Assembly: GCF_022539315.1 (NCBI RefSeq)
Contig: NC_066328.1
Span: 124,001-188,000 of the forward strand
Source of the DNA: Serinus canaria
Taxonomy: Eukaryota > Chordata > Aves > Passeriformes > Fringillidae
DNA: 64,000 nt
Direction of reading: 5' to 3'
Both the position numbers and the translations under genes were made by a program. The notes beneath the pieces were generated by a model, which saw nothing but the letters and a program-made list of their open reading frames with translations, was not told the DNA's origin and made no database searches. This document shows positions 45,701 through 57,700 of this stretch, in pieces (within the stretch, counting starts at the first letter, position 1; each line of letters opens with the position of its first letter).

Positions 45701-47639
45701 CTTCTGTCCTGGGACTCTGCCACAGACTCGTTTTCCTGCTTTGCTGCCCTTTGTGGATGATGTAGCAGCTTCTGTCACATTATGAGGGTGAACTTTTGTA
45801 TTAGGTAAGGCCTGCAGTTAAAAAAAATAAAATTATTTTGTTAGTATTTCATTAGTGATTTGAAAAAGGCCACTGTGAAATCAGGACGGAAGAAATGTCA
45901 TCAGCATGACAACTGATGGAGAAGCAGACATATAAATAGCCAAATCAAATTTAAGTAGGTACAAGATCTTTAAATAAACCTCTGTGAAAGCTGTTAAACA
46001 GAATGATTGCAAATTCTATAAAGAATTGGAGGAAGTTTAATGAAATTTCTGCATGTCCCTAACAAAACTGAAAGGCTGGTTTTGACAGTTTTTTGTTGTT
46101 TTCTTTTTTTCTGTAACCAGGTCTTCTTAAAGGAATTTCCTGTGAAATTCCCAGTATTTCTCAAATGCAGATGTTCAATATAATTTTTTCTTGCTGCTAG
46201 ATTTATTTTTAAACCATGGTCCTGCCCCTCAGCATTCACCCCCTTGAACTGATAAGGCTTTTAGCCTCTTAAAAGAGGATGTCAAAACTTCACCCATTTA
46301 GCAAGGACATGCAATGGCACACTGCTGCTGTGAGCTGTGCTGATAAAGGGAACACATGCTCCACTTTAACCTGCAGTTTCACTCTGCCCTTGCAGAAGTG
46401 TCTTGAAAGTGTCTGAAAATACCAGCTCCTCTGTGGTGTGCATTAATTAAAAAGAAAGTAAACCATCAAAGGCTTGGCACTACAAAACAGACGGAATCAA
46501 GCTTGTTTACAAGTCCTCTCATTCAAACTCTTCCTGCCCATATGCTTGTGCTCAAACTTACTTTCTATCAAAATAACCAGATCAAGAATACTATTATTTT
46601 ATTGGCTTAATTTTATTTTTAGCAAGTTTATCCAGGATAAATATTCTGGTTAAAATCAGCAGGCAGCCACTTACATTTCTGGGGTTGTATATGAAAGCTC
46701 CCTCATTCTCTCTCCAGCAGCTGGCATATTAATTGTGAGTACCCAAAACATGAAGCACTCACTGGTAACTTGTTCCTGCTTTTTTGTTCACTACAGCCCC
46801 GTCAAACAGAATTTCACCTGTTGTGGCTGAACGAGGAGTCATTTATATCCTTGCAAACTGCAAGATACACCTTACCCTGACTTAAATGACAAGAAGTAAC
46901 ATTTGCCATTTGAAGTTTTTTACCTCTTTCCTGTAATTGTGCTACGGTAGCATCAACCTATGGTATATGGCTGTGTGTTTTGGGAAGTCTGAGATGGAAA
47001 CAGAAAGGAGTGGGATAAGCTTTGCAAGTAGATGGGAAAGAACAATCTGCATGCAATCAGGCCCTGTTTTGTCAAACAGCTTCCACTCCTTGTTTCCATA
47101 ATTATCATGGTATGATGTTTTCCCTTCCCCTTTGTTAAAACCTGGTGTTTTCCTTGAGTACCAGACACCTAGTAACACTTCAGTCAGTTCAGAGGTATGC
47201 AAGAGGTAGAACAGCTGCTCTGCTACACTGCCAACAGCCAGGAAGTGCCACATCACTGCCACTCCTGCGCAGCCCCGTGTGCCACTAGGACTCTTGGAAA
47301 GCAGGGTCCCCTGGAAGAGGCTTTCCATTCGTTCCCTTCACCAGGACCATGCTGGACTGAGAGGTGTCCTTGCTGTTGTCCGTGCCATGCTGACTCTTAC
47401 CAGTCTTTGCTCTCCTGGTATTCACGTCTGTGCCCCTGCTGGTCTCTATCAACGGGCTGGGGATCACTTACTGCTTTGCTACTGCAAGTTCCCAACTGTA
47501 GCTGGGTGTATTGTGGCTACACTCCTACATCTGGATGGCATATTACTGCTGCCCTGGTTTCCTGCTGAGCAGGTTTCGCAGCCACAGTTTGAAGTCACTG
47601 GCTCTGCAAGCCTGACATCTTTGCTTAGTAAACAAATAA
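42742..47639. other. Intergenic between provirus and reversed CR1, no gene recognised
   Basis: Several plus-strand open frames occur (the largest at 43433-43939, 168 codons), but none has a recognisable domain, start context or splice pattern. No RNA gene or bounded repeat was seen. Confidence 0.5.
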
Positions 47640-48080
47640 CCCTAAAGAATCAACATGGAGCAGAAGGCAGAGCACAGAGCAAACAGAGTTTGAACATCTC
47701 ATGGATGGAGACTCTGCAGTGTCTCTGGGCCACCTGTTCCAGTGTCTGACCCCTCACAGGAAAAATGTAGGTCCTCGTGTTCAGATGGAATTGTGTGGTT
47801 GTCCTTGTCCCCACTGTGTCCTCTCCAGAGCAGAGTCTAGGCCCCTCATCCTTTCTTCCTCCCAGCAGGTACTAGAGCACACTGGTCAGATCTCCCAGAA
47901 CCTTCTTGAGCAGCCCCAGCTCCCTCAGCCCCTTCTCCTGTGACAGATGCTTCAGTCTCTTAATCACCTTTGTGGCCCATCACTGCATTCCCTAAATCAC
48001 ATTTGTCTTGTACTAGGGAGGCCAAAACTACACCCAGTACGCCATGTAAGGCCTCATCAGTATTTTAACACAGCCGGCAA
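47640..48080 (-). mobile_element. CR1 LINE fragment, minus orientation
   Basis: On the minus strand the text includes 'gtgatgggccacaaaggtga', 'aggagaaggggctgaggg', 'acatttttcctgtgaggggt' and 'gagatgttcaaactctgt', all standard CR1 3' region blocks. It is the reverse-oriented relative of the copy at 9.3-9.7 kb. Confidence 0.9.
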
Positions 48081-51000
48081 ATCAGACTCCTGCTAGACTG
48101 TGGTTTCAAAACACCCTTAGGCCTCCACTTGCTGCACTACTCTTTGGTGCTGATATCCTGCACTTGCATTTTTTCCAGAGGAAAAATCCCATTATGAATT
48201 TCCAGCTGTAATTATGAAAAACCACATGCAGCAGGGCTGTAAACTAATGTTGGAGACTTGCACACAGAAGAAAATATGTGTTCAGAACTGATTTGTGTAT
48301 TAATACCCTGGCTTAAAAGCAGTGACTTCAGCCTGGTCTGCTGAAGCCATCAAATTTCTTAGTTCATGCCATGTGACACAGCAGCTAAACGCAAAGGGGG
48401 TTGGTGCTGTAACAAGTGCTGGGATAACCACTCCAAGTCCTGTACTTACTCTTTCATGGGAGAAGCTCGCTCAAAAGCCAGCCACTCCTGTTTGACATCC
48501 CACATCTACCTCCAAATTACTAGAAAAGAAACTTCACTCTTCTGTTTTGAAGAAGAGTTGTGACACACTTTCCTTAAAGTCTGCCAATGATTAACAAGAT
48601 TCTCCCTGGTGTAGCACCAAAGCCTCACTACCTGTTCTGCTGGGTGTCACTGGGAAGCACTCCTGTCCCTCTCCTGTGTTCACTGCCTATTATGGAGAAC
48701 TTCTGTTGGCTAGAGAGGGTTTTATAGAAACCATTGAGCAAAGATCCTTGCACTTGCTTACAAAAGCCCTGTCACAGAATCTGAAGATATGGGGACATCC
48801 TGGTGATCTTTGGGTCTCTTGCACAAAGACCATCTTCAAGGTGGGAGGACTCTACTGGAGCCTCTCACAGGCAGAGTTCTTCTGGACAGGCTGCTCCTGT
48901 CTTTCAGCTCAGATGGACAAAGCTCAAAGCTGACATAAGAGTAGGGAGGGAGATGATGACCCTTCCTTGAACAGTACCTGCTCACCTCTACTGGGCACGC
49001 TGATTGCTTAATCTTACTCAGGTATTTTCAGTAATGATGCCCTGATGACCAAGAAGCCACCTTCACTTTGCCTGTCTTCCCCATTTTTCCTGGACACCTG
49101 CAGCTGGGATACCAGAGCTCAGCTCTAAGCTTTCAAAAAGGCAATTGCAAGGCTCTCATACTTTGATTGAGCTTGTCATGGAAATGAAAGGGTGGCATTC
49201 ACAGAGGTCAACATGCTGCAAGAAATGGAAGGAAACAATCAGGTTCTTTTTTGTTTAACTTTTGTAGTGTCGCACTGATCATGACTACGGGTAACTGAAA
49301 CCCCCACCCCTTACACTGTCCCCACTCTTACACAACCTGGGCCTTAACATTTAAGCTGTACATATTTTCTGGCAGAACATTCTTCTTGCCAAAGACACAG
49401 TGGATTGAGACTCATAAAATACAGACTGAAGCCTGAAAGTGGACATTAGTTCAGGCAGTTCACACTTGGACTTGTGCTGCCCTTCACGCCCAAGTGCATG
49501 CTCCCAGCAGCCAGGATGTTAAACATTGACACTAGAGCACACGTTTATGTAAGTCTGTGCGACAAGACAGTGGAGAAAAAGCCATCATCTTTATGATCTT
49601 CATGAAGAACCTGGCATAATGATAAGTTCCCGTTACTTCATCAGGCCCTGTGCTTCTGATACACGTGGACACAGAGTGGTCTGTGGTTTTGGCTTAAGTG
49701 GCACATAGCACACACACAAGCAGCAGCACAGGAGGGGTCACAGAGAAGCCAAAGGCAGCAAGCTACTGTTTCAAATATCCATATATGTAGGAGGGAGGAG
49801 GAAAGCAGTGGGTAAGAATTAGAAAGCAGCTGGACCTAGAGAGGCTGATAAATAAAGCAAATTTCTGCATTCTTGCTGGCTATGGAGAGTATTCTGATCT
49901 GCTTGAGGAAGAAGAGGTCGTCCTGCTAGCAATACAAGGAACTTGAAAGAAAGGGAAAGCCAATTCAAGATGAGACTGTCTTAATTCCCAGAAGCAAGAT
50001 GAAACTACAAAAATAATCAGAATCTCCTGCTCACCAGCTACTTTCAAAAGGAGTGGTGACTGGGTATAGACTAGGCAGCCAGTTTAGCCTGCTGGGAGGC
50101 TTCTAGGCCTCCCATCAGTTTTTGGTCAGCAATGAATTGTTGACCCAGTTCACTTCTTGCACAGCTGATAAGCAGTAATGACAGAAACAGCTTACATGTG
50201 ACCAATCTCTTCCCAGTCAGGATGCTGGGTCCTGTCTTTGCTCCTTAAGAAACAATGGAAAATTCTAGCTTCAATGACATTTAATCCATCACCTTTTCCA
50301 AATGGAAGTGAGACATGGTTTCAGCAGAGCTTCAAGCTGAAATTCAATAGGAGACACATCAGGGGCTTGGACAAATCACTGGGTGGCCAGCTCCACCACA
50401 CAATCACCCAGAGAGCCAAGACATTTGGACATCCATACACCACTGTGATCATATTGTACATAAGCAACTCTGACAGCCTTCCAGGAAGCATACTACAGCA
50501 GTTACTCATTTAGTGCTTAAATAACTGTCTCCACACATCACTACTTTATGTATCTTCTCTCACTAGAAAAGCTCCAAGAACGTACTTTGGATATTCCAAG
50601 TCTGATTAGCCTGTATAAATAATTAAAAAAACTCACAGTAATGCTGCTTAAAACACCAACAGAGAGGGCATTCATCTTCCTCATTGAGAATGCAATGTAG
50701 GATGTGATGCAACAGAGGGACAGTATCAGACCATGCTTACTTAAAAGGTTTTGCACAGTAGCCAGAAGTCTTCACAGGAAAAACATGCACACATGTTAAC
50801 TGGCACACATGGGGATCAGGAGTGATGACACACTGCAGCTGGGCAGTTCACTAGAGCTCTGAAGTCTTGTCCAGGACAGATGCAGTGACATATTTAGGGA
50901 CTAAGCAACACATAGGCCTAGAACCACAAATGACTCATGAAAGCACACAAGTCTTCCTGTAACCACTTCCTAGGCTAAGCCCACTATGGACACCATATTT

Positions 51001-51333
51001 TTCCTTCCCAGACTGAAGCGGCAACTCCGACAATATTCCATCCCAAGTGTTTAGCTCCAAACCAGCAGTTTTGGGGAAAGCCACGAGGTAACACACAGTT
51101 GCAAACTGGAGCTATACTGTAGTCTACTGTTGGCTGCAGATCAAATGAAAAACAGTACTTGATTGCTAATCTGCTATCAAGGACATTGTACATTCCCACA
51201 CTGTGCAGATCCCACCTGTTGTGGTGTGATTTCAGGGTTAACCTCAGAAACCTGGGTCCCTCTCCTGAAGATTCCCTCCCAGGTGTGTCAACCACCTCTC
51301 CTTTCCCCTCCCTGACCCCTGCCAAGCACTGTC
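48081..51333. other. Intergenic, no gene recognised
   Basis: No supportable coding exon, RNA or bounded repeat. Short open frames are present on both strands without features. Confidence 0.5.
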
Positions 51334-51716
51334 TGTCAATCCTGGAATTCTAGAAGAGCATCAAGTGATTGGCAGATTCAAAGAATACCCTCTACCCCCT
51401 GGGGGGCGGGGGGGAAACTGGGCCATCCAGGTGTCCTTTCTCCCTTAAGACCTCCTCTCATACTGTACCTGGTTGGTGGCTTTCTACCCCTTCCCCCCCT
51501 GCATGGTTCGGGGAGTTCTGTTAGAGCTGTTGCTGGATTCAGAGGCCTGTGGGCCAGAATAAAAGCTCTGGATTGAAACCCTCCATCAGAACCAACTCCT
51601 TTCCTTCACCACAGCCAGCCAAAAATGTCTCTGGGGTGAAACACCACAGTTGCTGCTATTTGGTTCAGCAGCAAGGGCCAGATAAGCCAAGGCACATCCC
51701 ATCCAGCAATGCTGGT
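51334..51716 (+). mobile_element. Solo LTR 'family C', plus orientation
   Basis: It begins TGTCAATCCTGGAATTC, then shares 'catcaagtgattggcag', 'gggccatccaggtgtcc', 'ggttcggggagttctgtt', 'ggattcagaggcctgtgggc' and 'agaataaaagctctgg' with the copy at 23367-23830. Relative to that copy it lacks the TATA-like stretch ('gttaaaaggaacc') and part of U5 (the 'cttctgcaccagagg' block). The right end near 51716 is approximate. Confidence 0.8.
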
Positions 51717-52389
51717 AAAAATACCAATACCCACCCAAATTGTACATGCTTCAGAGGAGAGTTCTGAACTGTAAATGGCCAAACACAGAAGTCACAGCCA
51801 GAGGGCTGGCTGAGAAGCATCACAGCCTGGAAGTTCAGGGATGAATGCCACAGACACAATGTCCTGGCTGAGAGGCCACTGCGTCCAGCTCATCCAGAAT
51901 TGCAATGTCAGTAGCTGGAGCTCCCTCCGCTGTCAGCCAAGGCAGTCTGGCAAATGAAGGGTGTTTTATGCACTTGCTAGAAACACACAAGTAAGGGTAT
52001 GACTTCTCTAAATAAAGAATATCCCTAGCTCAAGGAGAATTACTATGTTTTTCTACAAATAGCCTTAACTATTTAAAATATTTGAATATTTAATTCTATT
52101 TACAATACTGCTAAAGAACATAACAGAATCCCAGTGTGGTACAGAACCGTAGAATGCTGCCCACATAAAGGCATTAAGCTGAGCTCATTCTACTGTACTA
52201 CCCCTCCCCAGAGATAAGAGGTGTCTGTCTCATGGGCAGCCTTGGGCAGGATGTCACAGCTCCTGAGCACTGTCCCATGTACAGAAGGCCTGAAAACATA
52301 TGTGCATGTTTCCCACTTCAGACCATAAAATTCACCAGTCTATCTATGGTGAAATACACTACTGACCAATTTATAAAAGCAGGCATCTA

Positions 52390-54558
52390 TAGCACACAAT
52401 GAAGTAACAAAATACTTGTTTATTGGTAACTGCATGTTCTGTCACTTGATAACCACTCCCCTTCTGTCCCACAGAAATGCTCAGATCAATCTTCCTTGAA
52501 GAGCTGAAAACATTGTTTCCATTTCAAAGAAAGAAATGCAAGAAATTTAACATAATTTAACTAATTTTAGGCCTAGTTATAATTTGCTCTTTAAAGGACA
52601 GGCACTGAAGCCAATGCACATTAAGTACTAAATAAAAGAAGCCAAATGCTTGGCATTGCAGATGGCATCAGTTACACCAGAGCCTGCAAAGTAGGAAGCA
52701 GCTTCTGGTTGACTTTTCTATATAACAGGTTCCTGTCAAATACTGGAACAAGGAACTGAAATGGCTAATGCATCTGAGACTCAGCCAGAGGCTGGAGAGC
52801 ACAGACTCAGGAGGAGGTGGTAAGAAATACATACTTGGAAGTAACGTAAGTCCATTCCAGGGTTGCAGTTTGAACTACTACCTTGTTTTCCTGGGGGGAA
52901 AATTAACAGACAGCTCCAAACCAATCTGAAAGGTACAAAGGCATTTGAATCCCTACTTTCCATGACTCTTTCTATCCTAGCACTGCCCCATATGTTTCAC
53001 TATTTGAAAAGGCAACTAAGTCTTAAAGCAGTCACCCACGGCTGCTGACAAAAGGGAGCTGTGCAGCCTAGGAAGCATTACAATCACAGAAAGGCTTAGC
53101 ACCTGGCCCAGCATCCCATCACAGTGGCAGCAGTTCCCACAGAATGTGGGCTAGAACAGCAGTGGATATACACAATAAGGCCATTTGTTCTTTGGTGTAC
53201 CTGAACAACGTCTGTTTTGATATATCAGATTTAAAAGGTCAGTATTCAATATATTTAACAGTAAGCACCTAGAGTTAACAGTCATATATCAAAGCTCTGG
53301 GTATGATAATAAAATCCATTCAGAGAACAAATCCTCCCCCAAAAACATCTGTGCAAAACATGCACATCTTCCAAACACGATTTATGACAGATTTTAGTAA
53401 TACAAACCTTCTGTTTGTGCTGGCTTTGATCTTCCAATTAAGGTAATCTACAGCAAAATCAACTACCACTCTAAGCTGGGGAGAACTCACATAGTTTTCC
53501 CAACAAAAATCTGAGACAGTCAAAGGCAAAGATAAGGCTGATGAAAGACAGGAGAATTCACTAACAGAGTCAGCACAGGCAAAACCAACGGGAAATTCAC
53601 TGAGGAGGAGACAGGAGAACTGTCCTGGTTTCCACAGGAAGCCAAGTGAAAACCTGTGCTGAAGCTAAGCCCTTTCTACAAAGGCTGGGTCAGAGAGACC
53701 TTGCTGACACCTCAGTGTACTCTCCATGGTAAACTTCCAAGTTGCCTCTATTCAAAGAGTACCATAAAGCTATTGTTTGCATCCAAATTTTTACCAGAAA
53801 ACATACAAGCACTCAACTAGAAGCACCTACATGAAACAGCAAGATGGACTGCCACATGTGAAGAACTAGTCACAGTAATCAGCAAATTACTAAAGGCATC
53901 CAAAAGACCTGAATACCTAGGCAGGGGAAGACCACAATCTTTCCAAACATATGACTGTTTATGAGTATAAAAGAAACTTTCAACACATTTTGTCCTTGTA
54001 TCAGCAATCATGTGCTGCAAGCAAGAAAGAAGAAAAAGAAGACACTCTTAACCATGTCAGCACTACTTGTTCCAGCAGAACACATTTACAATCACATGAC
54101 TGCAAGTCAGCTCACGCTGGAAGCAGCATCCCATTACCTAGCCTACCTGCTGTCCAGAATCTTCAAGTGTGACCTTCAGGCCCCTTCCTATTCACAATGT
54201 TTGACATGTTGACTGTATGGAAGCCTGATTCCACAAGGGCATCCTGAGCCACAAGCTAGTTAGTTATGTTCTTACCTAACAGTCTGAGGAACTCACCACT
54301 AAGTAGCACTAATTTTTCACAAAGTTACACTAAAGTCTGGCTCTGCTACCCACCCAGGCAGGCCAGTATTCATATCTTCCGCAAGGCAACCATTCCCTCC
54401 CCAGCCCTTCCTCCCCAAATCACCAGATTATCCTTCCTACGTACTCTAACATAACCCTCATCCATTTGCCTAAGAATCTATCCACAAGCAATAGTGTATA
54501 AACTGACCTCACCGCCACAGACAAGAGTTTTTCCATTAGTGACAGTAACATGATGACC
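52390..54558 (-). other. JPT2: JPT2 3' UTR (extent inferred)
   Basis: The stop codon is at 54559-54561, and the first good AATAAA that I noticed downstream on the minus strand is at 52419-52424 ('accaataaacaagtattttg'). This would give a 3' UTR of about 2.1 kb. Sites in between cannot be excluded. No coding exon is seen in this block. Confidence 0.45.
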
Positions 54559-54743
54559 CTAATAGAACGCAATGCTGGATTTCCCCCCTGGCGGATTGAG
54601 GACTTTGTTGTGTGAGCGTGGCCTCGGCCCTAGTCGGGGTTCGTGACTGTCCATCTTGGGTTCTGGCTCCTTGCATCGCTCCTCTTTGCCCAGAGCGTTT
54701 TTCTCGCCTCCGTCTTCCAGGTGTGGTTTGATATTTTCTGTAG
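54559..54743 (-). CDS. JPT2: JPT2 exon 5 (coding part)
   Basis: The acceptor is 'ttctttaatatag', and the exon runs to the TAG stop at 54559-54561. It encodes residues 128 (split codon) to 188, including the fourth PPGG repeat and the C-terminal SSIAFY. Confidence 0.96.
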
Positions 54744-57700
54744 CTATATTAAAGAAAACATAATAGATCATCGGATCACTCACTATTCTGTAGTGCACAA
54801 TGTGCCCCATCTTCAGATGGCTGCATTTTTTTCCACAGCACATGAAGGTTTCTCATTACCTGATAATTTTTCTTGAAGGAAACATGTATTAAGTAAAGAA
54901 TTTCACTTCTCACCATAACTCCTCTCTTCTTTCAGCAATCTTTCTAATCTTTCATATCCTTTTTAAGGATATAAAGACTGAGCAATACACCTTCAGAATT
55001 ATTTTGGCAGTTGCAGGCAATTAAGAGATACAAGGTACCAATCAATCTTTTCATACTGAACTTGAAAGCAGGGATCCCATCATTCTTTAACAATTAGCTG
55101 AGCAATAATAAATTTTGTCAGTCAGCTGTTTATTATTTACAACTACAGAAAGCAAAATTAGCCATTTGAAGGAGATAGCAAGAGAGCAAGTGGTAATCTG
55201 ATAAAATGTTATGCCATATACAGATTCCATACATATCTGTATATACACAAACATGGTATCAAGCAAAGTGTAAACACACAGACACAGAGTATCACAACTC
55301 ATGCTGGTGTTCTCCTCATTACGAGGAACAGAACCATTTCCCTGAGACAAGCGATTCGATTTCTGACTAAACTTTTCAGTCATATTATCCTAAAAACATG
55401 AGATTAGGCTAAGTTTCTTGTCCTTCTGTTTAAGCAGAAGGACAAGAAACTTCCTCATAGCTTATCTTCCCAAAGAGAACAAAGAAAATAATTTCTTTTG
55501 CTGACCTTCTAGCTTCTTTGGTACTTCCTCTTCTTTTAAGACAATGTGATCCTGCAAAGAAATCAAAAACTATCTTAGTGCATTATTATTCTCAAACAGC
55601 AAGTCTGTCACAAAATCCCTCTGGAAATTTTGCTTCATTTTTAAGTTTATACATCACTTATCAAATAAAAGCAAGCTGTGTGCAGCCCTTCATCCCTTCC
55701 ACTTCTACAGAACCTCAAGAGCAGGGGAACAAATCTTCTATGTTAAGGCAAGATGCATATCTCAGACAATTCATTGAAACATGGATGAAGAGGCTACATT
55801 AAAACATCAAAATGGTAAGCACAGCAGTGGTGGGTTAACTGCTAGACTCAATTTTAGAGGCCCTCTGTCAAGAGCTCCAGGTGTACCTCACTTACAAGAA
55901 AGACCAAAGGCTTTTTTTTTTTTTTTTGAATGCACATCCACAGTCTAATTAATATTTTTACAACTAACTGCAGAGATCTAATACACCCAAAATAACAAGC
56001 TATCAAAGAGACTTTGGAAATAACTGTCGAACTCAAAGTCACTCCATGCACATTCAGTTCTGTTCCTAGGGAGAGCATAGGCACATGACAGAGCACGACA
56101 GGACCCTGGAGCTACTTGCTTCTTGATCTGACAGCAACAGAAGTACAAATACCTTGGGTTTGTTCGGGTGTGCTCGCACAATGCTAGGAGAGACAGGAGA
56201 CCCAAAGATATCGCTTGTCTTCCCACCAGGTGGATTCAAGCGTGGACGAGGCTGAGCAGAACTAGAGTCCTCAAAAATGCCACTTTCTTTTCCTCCTGCA
56301 AGGCAGTTGTTAAGACTTTTTTTCTAGATTAGTTTTATCACGTTATATTAAAAAAATAAAAAAATATGTAATTCAAGGACTTCTACAACCCTGCTGCCTA
56401 GGGACTTAGTTGTATTTCCCTAGTTGAAATCCTTTGTTACAATTCACCTGCAGGTCTCAAATTGAGCTAACTGCTGACAACTCTACAATAGAAGTGGTTT
56501 CCTTTCATCATTTCTTAGAACCTCAATTTGAAAAGAATTTAGACTTGAATAATGTGCTAAAAAGTCTGTGAACATGAAAATCACTAAAATATTCATATAT
56601 TCAGAAGTTTGTAGAGACTTGTTCAAACCTACTCAGTATATAAGAATGCAACATAAAAAGACAGATCCCAGTGTTCCAGTTTAGGAGCACAAAACCATTC
56701 TATGCTGCAATTCAGAAGCCAGTCACACAGAAAGAGGGGGCAGCTTTTACCTGGAGGGTTTGTTCTTTTTGGAATGTTCTGAGGTTTTTCTGATGCTCCA
56801 AAGATATTGGATGCCATCCGGTGTGGCCTGCTTGAAGAAGACACTTCTTCTATACTCCCAAAGAGATTACTAGAATCTCCCCCTGGGGGCTTCAATACCC
56901 TATATCACAGAATAAGAAACAAGATACGAAAGTTCAATTAAAATTTATAGCATTCAACATATTTGATATCCCCTTCCCATTCTCTCCTTGTATGTAACTA
57001 TCCCGATTTTAATTTACTTTAGGTAATTCTACTATATCCATGAATATCTACTTTTCAAGAGCTGTTTTATTATTCTTAAGTTCAGCACAAATAATGCTAA
57101 TCTCCTGGGCAGTCAACTTGATCATTAAGGTATCTATGATTACATGGAATGATCCCAACACTGTCACCTACACAAATGGCTACACTATCTAAGGTGCTCC
57201 AGAAAAAACAGAGATTATGATGGGTAGAATTTTAAAAATAACCATTACAGAATCAGATTTTGTGCTAAACTGCACATACCAACTTTGAATCTGTGATACA
57301 ATTCATACCCACTGACTTTTAAATAAAGGCAGACATTTCACAACTACTAAAGAATTTGCTAGTCTCAACCATCAGTTATCATAACAGCTGCTGTAGTTTA
57401 GAATGGAGAGACAGAATACCAAAAAGACAATTCTTTAGCAGTCAAGCTGCAAATTCATTAAAACTAAAGCTTTGCACCAGAGGATATCAAATGGATCTGC
57501 AGAAAAATTGGAGCTCACAGCAGAAATCATCTGACTTCTTGAAAACTTACCAAAAGTCACGCTTGTCCTTCAGTAGTAATTCCATGGTTAATGCCTAGAT
57601 CTTGTTCAACATACTAAAGGTCCTTTCCCAAAAAGGAACCAAATGTGGAAAATTAACAGAAAAAGCAAAGGAAAAGGAAAGAGATTACTACCTAAATATG

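Noticed and set aside
47197..47749. Plus-strand Cys/Trp-rich frames as a small secreted protein
   Set aside because: No signal peptide or conserved pattern; the right part overlaps a reversed CR1.
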